From an uncultured Eubacteriales bacterium (lineage in GTDB: Bacteria > Bacillota > Clostridia > Oscillospirales > Oscillospiraceae), in contig UROG01000042.1 of the NCBI GenBank assembly GCA_900549485.1, positions 1 to 19,844 of the forward strand: 19,844 bases of DNA, given 5' to 3'. The position numbers were made by a program, and so were the translations under genes. Below, in pieces: positions 7,609-15,295 of the stretch. The notes beneath the pieces are model-generated. The model searched no databases. It saw only the letters and a list, made by a program, of their open reading frames with translations, and was not told the DNA's origin. Within the stretch, counting starts at the first letter, position 1, and each line of letters starts with the position of its first letter.

Positions 7609-9957
7609 ATGAAGTTTATAAACAAATATAACAAAATAACAGCCGTCCTGCTCGGTCTGATCGCTGCGCTGCCGCTGTGCGCCTACGCCTGCGCGGAGCA
7701 GGAGGAGAGTTCTCTTAAAGGCAGCATCGTGATAAGCGAAATAATGGCGAAAAACCATGCCACTCTCAGCGATGAGGACGGGACGCAGCCGGATTGGATA
7801 GAGCTTCACAACACCTCCTCCCAGGCGATTGATCTCAGCGGATTCACCGTTGCCGACGAAGCCGACGGCGGGTGGCGCATACCGGGCGGCACCGTTGCGC
7901 CTGACGGGTATTTTCTTATCTATTGCGACGGGAAAAATCGGGCGGGAGAGATACCCCATGCCGATTTTGCCCTCTCTCAGGGGGAAACGGTATTCCTGCG
8001 CGGCGCGGACGGAAAGCTTATAGACTGTGCGGAATGTACCTGCCGCACGGCCGATCTTTCCCTGATGCTCGACGAAAACGGCAAATGGACTACATCGGCT
8101 TATCCCACCCCGGGATACCCCAACACTGCCGAGGGATATGACGCGTGGCAGAGCACCCTTTGCCCGACGTCGCCGCTCATAATCAGCGAGGCAATGACAT
8201 ATAACACTACCCTCTATATGCAGAAAGCAATAGAGTATTGCGATTGGATAGAGCTGAAAAACGTGTCCGACACGACGGTAGAGCTTTCGGATTATTACCT
8301 CTCGGACAAGAGCGACGATCTGAAAAAGTTTCAGCTGCCGTCCATGTCCCTCAAGCCGGGGAAAAGCGTCATAGTGCTGTGTACGGATGAAAACGGTGCG
8401 GTAAACAGGGGCTATGTCAAAGCGCCCTTTTCCCTTGCCTCCGACCGTGAAAGGGTATATCTCAGCCGCGCCGACGGACTGGCCGATTATGTCTTTCTGC
8501 GCGATATACCGTTCGGATGCAGCTACGGACGCATCACGGGTGAAAACGGCTGGTTTTTCTTTGACACGCCCAAGCCGAACGAGGAGCAGACCGCCGGCTT
8601 CCGCCGCGTTTCGCGCACTCCGGAATCCCCCTGTGAAGACGGCGTTTTCAACGGCGTCACCGCGATGAGCGTCGAGCTTTCCGGTCACGGCGATATTTAT
8701 TACACAACCGACGGTTCTCTCCCCACAGTGAACAGTGAAAAGTATACTCAGCCGTTTGACGTGACGAAGACCTGCGTTGTACGCGCCGTTGCTGTCGAAG
8801 CGGGCGCCATGCCGAGCCGGGCGCTTACCCTGAGCTATATTTTAAACGAAAACCATACCCTGCCCGTGGCAAGTCTTGCCTCCGACAGCCCGTATGATTT
8901 CGGCATGATGTACAATAACAAGAAGAAAGGGATAGAGCTTCCGGGAAGCCTTTCCTTCTATGAAGACGGCGGCAGCTTTACCATACCGTGCGGCATAGAC
9001 ATGCACGGCGAAACAAGCCTTGAAATGCGCAAGAAGAACATGGGCATCCGCTTCCGCGGCGTATACGGTCAGGACATGCTGAATTACGACGTGTACGGCG
9101 GCGGTGTGACGGAATTTGAAAGCTTCATTCTCCGCGCCGGACAGGATTATTACAATTCAATTATAAAAAATGAGCTTGGCGAAAACCTTTGCCTGCAATA
9201 CAGCGACAAGGTATTTGCCCAGCGGAACCGTTACTGCGTGCTGTACATCAACGGCGAGTATTGGGGCATCTATGCGCTCACGGAGAAGATGAACGCAAGC
9301 CATTACGCGATTTACAGAAACGTCAGCAAGGACAGCGTGACTGTCGTCAAGTCTCCCGCCGCCAACGGTTCGGATTTCTATAAGGAGATCGTGGACTTTG
9401 CAAAAAGGAACGATCTGACAAAGCCCGATAATTATGAGGAGTTTTGCCGCCGGATGGATATTGACAGCCTCATTGACTGGATAATCATAGAGGGCTATAC
9501 GGGGAATACCGACCTTAACCCCGGCAACGTGCGTTATGCGAAATCGACTGAGGATGACGGAAAATGGCGGCTTATGCTGTACGACCTGGACAGCATAATG
9601 GGTGCGAACACGAATTGCTTCAAAACGGTTCTTGGCAAGGCCTCCGCGCAGTATTCCGTGTTCATCTCACAGCTTGTAAAAAATGCGGATTTCAAGGAAA
9701 AGTTCCTCACACGCGCCGCAGAGGTGTTCAAGGGCGCTCTTTCGGATGAAAATGTTCTTGCGGAAATAGACAAGCTCACTGCGGAGATCGAGCCGGAGGT
9801 GGCGCGGGATTACGGGCGTTTCGGGCTTGATACGTCCAAATGGGTAAGCTCCGTGGCAACGCTCCGCGGTCTTATTACCAATTGGCACTGGCAGCAGTCC
9901 TGCATAGATGCGATCTGCGGCAGTTTCGGAAAAGACAGCGCGGAGTATTTCAATTGA
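7609..9957 (+). CDS. Secreted CotH-kinase protein with two lamin-tail domains
   Basis: A 782-aa exported protein. Residues 1-27 are a signal peptide (basic start, hydrophobic 11-23, cleavage site AYA before Cys28). Two LTD-like (lamin tail) domains follow at about 40-165 and 189-325, each with the ISE(I/A)M...DWIEL pattern. A chitobiase C-terminal-like beta domain comes next (YYTTDGSLPT, about 345-410), then a CotH domain at about 430-760. CotH proteins are atypical secreted kinases; the spore-coat member of Bacillus phosphorylates CotB and CotG. Candidate active-site residues are N633, D635 and N640, and D659/D661 in LYDLDS. AGGAG lies 6 bases before the ATG. I see no LPXTG, dockerin or C-terminal membrane anchor, so it is probably released or held by protein contacts. 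The substrate is unknown. It opens an operon with VTC and DUF4956 genes. Confidence 0.88.
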   Translation: MKFINKYNKITAVLLGLIAALPLCAYACAEQEESSLKGSIVISEIMAKNHATLSDEDGTQPDWIELHNTSSQAIDLSGFTVADEADGGWRIPGGTVAPDGYFLIYCDGKNRAGEIPHADFALSQGETVFLRGADGKLIDCAECTCRTADLSLMLDENGKWTTSAYPTPGYPNTAEGYDAWQSTLCPTSPLIISEAMTYNTTLYMQKAIEYCDWIELKNVSDTTVELSDYYLSDKSDDLKKFQLPSMSLKPGKSVIVLCTDENGAVNRGYVKAPFSLASDRERVYLSRADGLADYVFLRDIPFGCSYGRITGENGWFFFDTPKPNEEQTAGFRRVSRTPESPCEDGVFNGVTAMSVELSGHGDIYYTTDGSLPTVNSEKYTQPFDVTKTCVVRAVAVEAGAMPSRALTLSYILNENHTLPVASLASDSPYDFGMMYNNKKKGIELPGSLSFYEDGGSFTIPCGIDMHGETSLEMRKKNMGIRFRGVYGQDMLNYDVYGGGVTEFESFILRAGQDYYNSIIKNELGENLCLQYSDKVFAQRNRYCVLYINGEYWGIYALTEKMNASHYAIYRNVSKDSVTVVKSPAANGSDFYKEIVDFAKRNDLTKPDNYEEFCRRMDIDSLIDWIIIEGYTGNTDLNPGNVRYAKSTEDDGKWRLMLYDLDSIMGANTNCFKTVLGKASAQYSVFISQLVKNADFKEKFLTRAAEVFKGALSDENVLAEIDKLTAEIEPEVARDYGRFGLDTSKWVSSVATLRGLITNWHWQQSCIDAICGSFGKDSAEYFN

Positions 9958-9975
9958 CGGCATTGGGGGAGTTAG

Positions 9976-10686
9976 ATGAAGCATACCAAGCTGACGTTCA
10001 AGAGGTACGAGAAAAAGTATCTTCTGAGCGCGGATCAATATGATTCTTTCAGGCGGCAGCTTGACGGATACATACAGCCGGACGAGTATTTCAAAAGCAC
10101 GGTGTGCAGCGTCTATTATGATACCGAGCGCTTTGATTTTATCCGCAATTCAATAGAAGCCCCCGTTTACAAAGAAAAGCTTAGAGTGAGGAGCTATAAC
10201 GTTCCCACGGCTGACAGCCTTGTCTTTGTCGAGCTGAAAGAGAAATTCAAGGGGCTTGTCTACAAAAGGCGCATTGCGATGAGTGCGGCCGAAGCGGCGG
10301 ATTACCTTGCCGGCAGGACAGAGCTTGCCGACGACAGCCAGATGGGCAGGGAGATAGATTGGTTCCTGCATACCAATGATGTCGCACCGAAGGTATTCCT
10401 TGCCTGCGACAGGGAGGCTTATGTCGGCGTCGAGGATAACGAGCTGCGCATAACGTTTGACCGCGATATCCGCTGGCGCGCCGATGAGCTTGACCTGACG
10501 CTGGGCAGTCACGGAGAGGCGATCACCGCGCCGGGACAGGTGCTCATGGAAATAAAAATGCCGATGAGCTCTCCTCTGTGGCTTGCAAGGATGCTCAGCG
10601 ACAACGGAATTTTTCCAACGGGCTTTTCAAAATACGGCGTGTGCTATAAAGAAAATCTTATTGACGGAGTGATAGCTTATGTTTGA
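9976..10686 (+). CDS. VTC-domain (polyphosphate polymerase domain) protein
   Basis: A 236-aa stand-alone VTC domain of the triphosphate tunnel fold. In yeast, Vtc4 with this domain makes polyphosphate from ATP. The tunnel residues are well preserved: R10 with K13/K14 (FKRYEKKY), YYDT at 47-50, K68/R70/R72, E86 and K88, K97-R98-R99, R146, R158 with D162, E192 and K194, and the late SKY at 218-220. There is no SPX domain, membrane segment or signal peptide, so it should act in the cytoplasm. GGGGGAG lies 4 bases before the ATG, 18 bp after the CotH gene, and the gene overlaps the next by 8 bp. Whether it makes polyphosphate or modifies another phosphate compound is not known for this bacterial subgroup. 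Confidence 0.88.
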   Translation: MKHTKLTFKRYEKKYLLSADQYDSFRRQLDGYIQPDEYFKSTVCSVYYDTERFDFIRNSIEAPVYKEKLRVRSYNVPTADSLVFVELKEKFKGLVYKRRIAMSAAEAADYLAGRTELADDSQMGREIDWFLHTNDVAPKVFLACDREAYVGVEDNELRITFDRDIRWRADELDLTLGSHGEAITAPGQVLMEIKMPMSSPLWLARMLSDNGIFPTGFSKYGVCYKENLIDGVIAYV

Positions 10687-11338
10687 TACTGTGATCTCAA
10701 TGCCAATGACGGTGTGGCAGTTTGTTTTGTGCGTTGTGACGGCGCTTGTCCTCGGCATTCTGGCGTCGCTTGTGTTCTCGGTGAGGAGGCAGCAGACAAA
10801 TTCCCTCGCCGCGTCAATAGCGCTCCTGCCTGCGGTCGTCACGGTCGTTATCATGATGGTCAACGGCAACATCGGCGCAGGGCTTGCCGTTGCCGGAACG
10901 TTTGCTCTCGTGCGTTTCCGCAGTGCGCCGGGCTGTGCGCGTGATATAACGGGGCTGTTCTTTGCCGTTGCGATAGGTCTTTCCTGCGGCATGGGATATC
11001 TTGCGATGGCGGCGGTATTTTTCGTCATTTTCTCGGCTGCCGTCCTTCTGCTCACCTATACCGGCTTCGGGGAAAACAGAGCTGCGCGCCAGCTCAAGAT
11101 CACCATTCCGGAAAATCTTGATTATGACGGGCTTTTTGACGATATACTTGAAAAGTACACCTCCGGCTATGAGCTTATCCGCGTGCGCACGACAAACATG
11201 GGTACTCTCTTTGAACTGACATATACCGTTATCCTCAAGGAAAAGTCGATCAGCAAGCAGTTTATTGACGAACTGCGCTGCCGCAACGGAAATCTAAACA
11301 TAATCTGCTCCAGAGAAGTGGAAAAAGATATGCTCTGA
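10679..11338 (+). CDS. DUF4956 membrane protein
   Basis: A 219-aa protein with about four transmembrane segments (roughly 12-34, 43-61, 91-105 and 107-127) and a soluble C-terminal domain (about 130-219). The segment between TM2 and TM3 holds a conserved-looking glycine-rich, arginine-containing stretch (GTFALVRFRSAPG), a layout reminiscent of MgtC-type proteins, though I claim no homology. The family has no established function. Members are recurrently encoded beside VTC and CotH genes, so a partner or transporter for the VTC product is a fair inference. It overlaps the VTC gene by 8 bp (ATGTTTGA), with GGAG 9 bases upstream. It is the last gene of the operon. Confidence 0.85.
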   Translation: MFDTVISMPMTVWQFVLCVVTALVLGILASLVFSVRRQQTNSLAASIALLPAVVTVVIMMVNGNIGAGLAVAGTFALVRFRSAPGCARDITGLFFAVAIGLSCGMGYLAMAAVFFVIFSAAVLLLTYTGFGENRAARQLKITIPENLDYDGLFDDILEKYTSGYELIRVRTTNMGTLFELTYTVILKEKSISKQFIDELRCRNGNLNIICSREVEKDML

Positions 11339-11401
11339 AAAATGCAGCCGGCGGCGCATACTGACCGCTGTTTTTGCACATAACCGAGTTTTTGACAATC
11401 T

Positions 11402-11445
11402 AAAACGGGCTGCGGCAGAATTTTCATCTTGCCGCAGCCCGTTTT
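11402..11445. terminator. Strong bidirectional terminator
   Basis: Perfect 16-bp stem (arms 11402-11417 and 11430-11445, 12-base loop) that begins AAAACGGG and ends CCCGTTTT, so T tracts occur on both strands. It separates the convergent DUF4956 and nfnB genes. Confidence 0.92.
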
Positions 11446-11462
11446 CTCGCTTTTATATCAAA

Positions 11463-13049
11463 TTATTTGTTTTTTATGTATTCGTCAATGGATTTTGCAC
11501 CGGCTTTGCCTGCGCCCATTGCAAGAATAACCGTTGCGGAGCCTGTAACCGCGTCGCCGCCTGCGAAAACGCCTTCCTTTGCGGTTCTGCCGCCCTCGTC
11601 GGCTTCAATGCCGCCTTTTTTGGTAAAGGTCAGACCCTCTGTCGTGTTGCGGATAAGCGGGTTAGGGCTGGTGCCTATCGCAATGATGACTGCGTCAACA
11701 TCAAGTATCCAGTTGGAGTCCTTGATGGCAACGGGCTTTCTTCTGCCCTTTTCATCCGGCTCGCCAAGCTCCTGCTTTACAAGCTCGATACCCGTAACAT
11801 GACCGTCCTCGCCTGCGTGGATCTCAACAGGATTGTTGAGGAGACGGAACTCGATGCCCTCGGCCTCGGCATGCTCGACCTCTTCCTTACGTGCGGGAAG
11901 CTCGTCCTTGCCGCGGCGATAGCAGACGTATACATGCTCTGCGCCGAGGCGCTTGGAAACACGCGCAGCGTCCATTGCGACGTTGCCCGCGCCGACTACC
12001 GCGACATTATGGAAGTGCTTGATAGGCGTATCGTAATCATCCTTATATGCTTTCATAAGGTTGACGCGGGTAAGCAGCTCATTCGCGGAATAAACGCCAA
12101 GGTGATTTTCACCGGGGATATGCAGAAACTGCGGCAAACCTGCGCCGGAGCCGATAAACACGGCCTCAAATCCGTCTTCAAACAGCTCGTCAACCGTCTC
12201 GGACTTGCCGACAATGGCGTTATTGACTATCTTGACGCCCATTGCCTTGAGATTTTCTATCTCGGCGGCAACTATCTCCTTAGGCAGACGGAACTGCGGA
12301 ATACCGTAGACCAGAACGCCGCCGGACTTGTGGAACGCCTCAAAAACGGTAACGTCATAGCCCTTCTTTATGAGGTCCCCCGCGCACGTAAGACCCGCAG
12401 GGCCGGAACCGACGACCGCTATCTTATGACCGTTGCGTTCGGGAACCTTGACAGGAGTCTTTTCCGCCTTATTCATATGCCAATCGGCAACAAAGCGCTC
12501 CAGACGGCCTATGCCGACGCTTTCGCCCTTGATGCCGCGGACGCACTTGCTCTCGCACTGCTTTTCCTGCGGGCAGACACGGCCGCTGACCGCGGGGAGG
12601 GAGTTTGTGGAGGTAATGACATCGTATGCGGAGTCAAAGTCACCCTCGGCAACCTTGGCAATAAACTCAGGAATACGCACGGAAACGGGGCAGCCCTCGC
12701 GGCAGTGCGGTTTGGGGCAGTTCAGGCAGCGGCGCGCCTCGGCGATCGCCATTTCGGGGGTATAGCCAAGTGCAACCTCGTCAAAATTACCGGCGCGGAC
12801 AACGGGGTCCTGCTCGGGCATACGATGCTTGAGGAGCTTGTCCTTGACGATCTCCTTTGCGACCTGCTCGGACAGATGCTTGACGCGCTCGTCAAGCGTA
12901 TGCCCCTCGGCGGAAGCGATCTTTGCAAACTGACTTTCCAGTTCGGCCTTTACTTCGGCGACTTCTTCGGCGGCAGAGGGGATCTTCCACGTTGTAATTA
13001 TGGGATTGCCTTCTTTGTCGTATTCGACATGCTTTACGATATCAGCCAT
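11463..13049 (-). CDS. nfnB: Nfn transhydrogenase large subunit / glutamate-synthase-small-subunit-like protein
   Basis: A 528-aa Fe-S flavoprotein of the GltD/NfnB family. With NfnA it catalyses electron-bifurcating reduction of NADP+ by NADH and reduced ferredoxin. Cys108, 111, 116 and 120 (CLNCPKPHCREGC) and a second group (CPQEKQCESKC) should bind two [4Fe-4S] clusters. A first Rossmann site (VVGSGPAGLTCAG) binds FAD and a second (VVGAGNVAMDAAR) binds NADPH; the C terminus has AGGDAVTG. About 75 residues precede the MPEQDP segment where many family members begin. GGAGG is 8 bases before the ATG, which overlaps the end of nfnA by 8 bp. No glutamate synthase large subunit is encoded here, which favours Nfn over GltAB. 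The annotation as NADPH-dependent glutamate synthase remains possible. Confidence 0.88.
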   Translation of the reverse strand: MADIVKHVEYDKEGNPIITTWKIPSAAEEVAEVKAELESQFAKIASAEGHTLDERVKHLSEQVAKEIVKDKLLKHRMPEQDPVVRAGNFDEVALGYTPEMAIAEARRCLNCPKPHCREGCPVSVRIPEFIAKVAEGDFDSAYDVITSTNSLPAVSGRVCPQEKQCESKCVRGIKGESVGIGRLERFVADWHMNKAEKTPVKVPERNGHKIAVVGSGPAGLTCAGDLIKKGYDVTVFEAFHKSGGVLVYGIPQFRLPKEIVAAEIENLKAMGVKIVNNAIVGKSETVDELFEDGFEAVFIGSGAGLPQFLHIPGENHLGVYSANELLTRVNLMKAYKDDYDTPIKHFHNVAVVGAGNVAMDAARVSKRLGAEHVYVCYRRGKDELPARKEEVEHAEAEGIEFRLLNNPVEIHAGEDGHVTGIELVKQELGEPDEKGRRKPVAIKDSNWILDVDAVIIAIGTSPNPLIRNTTEGLTFTKKGGIEADEGGRTAKEGVFAGGDAVTGSATVILAMGAGKAGAKSIDEYIKNK

Positions 13050-13908
13050 TTCTCTTTCCTCCGGTCATTCTGCAAATATGCTTCGCCTGCTCATCCTGCT
13101 CGTCCTTGTAGAAAGCGGCGCGCTTTATGAGAGAATCGAAATCAACCTGATGTGCGTCAAAGTCCGGCCCGTCAACACAGGCAAACTTTGTCTCACCGCC
13201 GACAATGACGCGGCAGCCGCCGCACATACCCGTGCCGTCAACCATGATCGGGTCAAGGGAGATAATGGTGCTGATGCCGTAGGGGCGGGTCGTCTCGGAA
13301 AGGAATTTCATCATGATGTCGGGGCCGATAGCTATAACGCGGTCAAACTGCGGTTTGCCCTCGGCAATATTCGCCTCGATCTCCTGCTTGAGATATTGGG
13401 TGGTGAAGCCCTTTTCGCCGTATGTGCCGTCATCGGTGCACACTATCAGCTTGTCGGAAGCGGCCTTAAGCTCTTCCTTGAGAATAACTATATCAGCTGA
13501 ACGGAAGCCGGCAATAAACGTTACCTCAATGCCTTTTTCATGCATTTCCTTTGCAATGGGATACGCAATGGCGCATCCGACGCCGCCGCCGACAACACAG
13601 ACCTTTTTCAGCCCGTCCATCTCGGTCGCACGTCCGAGAGGCCCGACGATATCGGTAATAACGTCGCCTTCCTCAACGGTGTGGAGCATTTTCGTGGTGC
13701 GTCCTGCCGCCTGAACCATAACGGTCACGGTACCCTTCTCGCGGTCATACCCCGCGACGGAAACGGGAACGCGCTCTCCCTGCTCGTCAAGGCGGAAGAT
13801 AACAAACTGACCCGCCTGAGCATGACGGGCGATCAGCGGCGCCTCTATTTCAAAAAGGCAGATCGTTTTCGCATCATTCAAAAAACGCTTGGTAACTACT
13901 TTATACAT
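13042..13908 (-). CDS. nfnA: Nfn transhydrogenase small subunit (ferredoxin-NADP reductase-like)
   Basis: A 288-aa FAD/NAD-binding protein of the dihydroorotate dehydrogenase electron-transfer/sulfide dehydrogenase type. The N-terminal FAD barrel carries RVPVSVAGYD, the NAD-binding domain has VVGGGVGCAIAYPIAKEM, and the C-terminal [2Fe-2S] site shows the aspartate and cysteines of VDGTGMCGGC plus a later FACVDGPDF cysteine. The Asp plus three Cys set is the arrangement known for NfnA. In the complex this subunit oxidises NADH. AGGAG sits about 7 bases before the ATG. It lies first in a two-gene operon with nfnB behind a consensus promoter. A sulfide dehydrogenase (SudB-like) assignment is the main alternative, since the two are hard to tell apart by sequence. 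Confidence 0.88.
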   Translation of the reverse strand: MYKVVTKRFLNDAKTICLFEIEAPLIARHAQAGQFVIFRLDEQGERVPVSVAGYDREKGTVTVMVQAAGRTTKMLHTVEEGDVITDIVGPLGRATEMDGLKKVCVVGGGVGCAIAYPIAKEMHEKGIEVTFIAGFRSADIVILKEELKAASDKLIVCTDDGTYGEKGFTTQYLKQEIEANIAEGKPQFDRVIAIGPDIMMKFLSETTRPYGISTIISLDPIMVDGTGMCGGCRVIVGGETKFACVDGPDFDAHQVDFDSLIKRAAFYKDEQDEQAKHICRMTGGKRNG

Positions 13909-13974
13909 CCGAACTCTCCTAAAAATATATAATTTCAGCGGAATTATCGGCTAACCCGTTTTTTAGCTCAATAT

Positions 13975-14003
13975 ATTATAGTGTAATGCGCTTTTATTGT
14001 CAA
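13975..14003 (-). promoter_or_regulatory. Consensus sigma-A promoter of nfnAB
   Basis: Minus strand: TTGACA (13998-14003), exactly 17 bases, TATAAT (13975-13980). All 12 hexamer positions match consensus, implying strong basal expression. The -10 box ends 66 bases before the nfnA start codon. Confidence 0.9.
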
Positions 14004-14060
14004 ACTAAATATTGCATAAATATGTTGCATGAACAACAAATTTTTCACATCCATGCATAA

Positions 14061-14092
14061 AGAAGCGGCGGGTATCGTTACCCGCCGCTTCT
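14061..14092. terminator. GC-rich hairpin between transcription units
   Basis: Perfect 14-bp stem AGAAGCGGCGGGTA with a 4-base loop. On the minus strand it is followed by only a few T (TTTAT), so as a terminator it is weaker than the T-rich hairpin 11 bases before it. Confidence 0.6.
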
Positions 14093-14102
14093 CAGCTTGT
14101 CA

Positions 14103-14125
14103 AAAAAGTCCTGCATGGACTTTTT
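14103..14125 (-). terminator. Intrinsic terminator after the glycosyltransferase gene
   Basis: Minus strand: AAAAAGTCC, loop ATGCA, GGACTTTTT plus a further T. The stem is 9 bp and can be extended by GTC/GAC across a single-base bulge. It lies 86 bases after the glycosyltransferase stop and upstream of the nfn promoter. Confidence 0.75.
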
Positions 14126-14210
14126 GACCGCGCTTTTATCTGCCGTAAATCCTCCGCGGCTTTCCCGACAGTCTCTTTTGCAAATGGTCAATGTCCTTCG
14201 GCAAGCCGTC

Positions 14211-15161
14211 TCACTCTTCCCATGTGCGCTTGCTTATGATATAGCGCGGGCGCTGCTTGGTTTCCATATACACCTTGCCGATATACTCGCCGATTATGCC
14301 GAGGCATATAAGCTGAACGCCGCTGACAAAGCAGATAATGCAAGTCATGCTTGCCCAGCCCGACACGGCCTTGCCGCACAGGGCGGTGATAAGCGCCCAG
14401 ATGCAGCCAACAAAGCTTATGAGAGCAACAATGATGCCGAAAGTCATGATAAGCTGGAGCGGCTTTACGGAAAGGCTTGTAATGCCGTCTACCGCAAGGG
14501 CGATCATCTTCTTGAGCGGATAGTGGCTCTCGCCGGCAAGACGTTCGGCGCGGGAGTAGCTGACCGTAGTACTCTTGAAGCCCACGAGAGGAACCATGCC
14601 GCGCAGAAACAGGTTCACTTCCTTAAAGTTTGCAAACTCCTTGAGCACTCTCGCGCTCATAAGACGGTAGTCCGCATGATTATATACCACATCCGCGCCC
14701 ATCATCGCAAGGAACTTATAAAAGCTCTGCGCGGTGAAGCGCTTGAAGAACGTATCCGTTTCACGGCTTGAACGCACGCCGTAGACAATATCGCAGCCGT
14801 CCAGATACGCATCGACCATCTCATCCATGGCGTTTATATCATCCTGACCGTCGCAGTCGATAGAGATCGTGATATCGCAGACGTCCTTTGCCTCCATAAG
14901 TCCGGCAAGGACAGCGTTCTGATGCCCGCGGTTGCGGGACTGGCTTATCCCGATGTAGTGCTTGTCTTCCTTGGAAAGCTGTTCGATTATATCCCATGTC
15001 TTGTCGCGGCTGCCGTCGTTGACGAACATGACGCGGCTGTCGTCGCTGATCTTGCCCTTGGAAACAAGGGAGTTTATCTTTTCAAGAAACATCGGCGCGG
15101 TAACGGGAAGAACTTCCTCCTCATTATAGCAGGGGATCACTATATAAAGCTTAGGTGCCAT
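14211..15161 (-). CDS. Membrane glycosyltransferase family 2 (GtrB/DPM1-like)
   Basis: A 316-aa polyprenyl-phosphate sugar transferase-like enzyme. The GT-A domain (1 to about 230) has PCYNEEE near the start, NDGS at 48-51, SIDCDGQDD with D102 and D104 for nucleotide-sugar and metal binding, and RLAGESHYPLKKM, a signature of the GtrB/ArnC/DPM1 group. Two C-terminal membrane helices follow (about 235-260 and 268-292), then a short cytoplasmic tail ending in PRYIISKRTWEE. Such enzymes load a sugar onto undecaprenyl phosphate for modification of wall or surface polymers; sugar and acceptor are not predictable here. AAGGAG lies just before the ATG. The gene is monocistronic, with its own promoter and terminator, and no flippase or GtrA-like gene is adjacent. 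Confidence 0.92.
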   Translation of the reverse strand: MAPKLYIVIPCYNEEEVLPVTAPMFLEKINSLVSKGKISDDSRVMFVNDGSRDKTWDIIEQLSKEDKHYIGISQSRNRGHQNAVLAGLMEAKDVCDITISIDCDGQDDINAMDEMVDAYLDGCDIVYGVRSSRETDTFFKRFTAQSFYKFLAMMGADVVYNHADYRLMSARVLKEFANFKEVNLFLRGMVPLVGFKSTTVSYSRAERLAGESHYPLKKMIALAVDGITSLSVKPLQLIMTFGIIVALISFVGCIWALITALCGKAVSGWASMTCIICFVSGVQLICLGIIGEYIGKVYMETKQRPRYIISKRTWEE

Positions 15162-15203
15162 ATTTTCTCCTTATATCTCGGTTATTTTTTTGTATCTGAA
15201 ATT

Positions 15204-15232
15204 ATTATAAGCTCTTTTATGTATCGTGTCAA
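15204..15232 (-). promoter_or_regulatory. Consensus promoter of the glycosyltransferase gene
   Basis: Minus strand: TTGACA (15227-15232), 17-base spacer, TATAAT (15204-15209). Both hexamers are perfect. The -35 box lies only 5 bases past the rpmE terminator stem. Confidence 0.9.
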
Positions 15233-15237
15233 ATTAT

Positions 15238-15271
15238 AAAAATGCAGACCCACGGCAGGGTCTGCATTTTT
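15238..15271. terminator. Terminator of rpmE
   Basis: Perfect 14-bp stem AAAAATGCAGACCC / GGGTCTGCATTTTT with a 6-base loop, starting 25 bases after the rpmE stop. T tracts occur on both strands. Confidence 0.92.
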
Positions 15272-15295
15272 ATTTTCATCAGATCGTTTCCCTGA

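Larger units (their letters stand above)
13909..14210. other. Intergenic region between nfnA and the glycosyltransferase gene
   Basis: These 302 bases hold, from left to right, the nfn leader and promoter, an AT-rich block with repeated TTGCAT (14012-14017 and 14025-14030), two hairpins, and about 85 bases after the glycosyltransferase stop that look coding-like but change frame. No intact gene of convincing size was seen. Confidence 0.7.

Noticed and set aside
7555..8688. Long minus-strand frame of 377 codons
   Set aside because: Antisense to the CotH-protein LTD domains; no recognisable motifs, and it spans the CotH leader.
11799..13130. Long plus-strand frame of 443 codons
   Set aside because: Shadow of nfnB, whose cluster-binding and Rossmann motifs are unmistakable.
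14097..14771. Plus-strand frame of 224 codons
   Set aside because: Antisense to the glycosyltransferase and starts inside a terminator hairpin.
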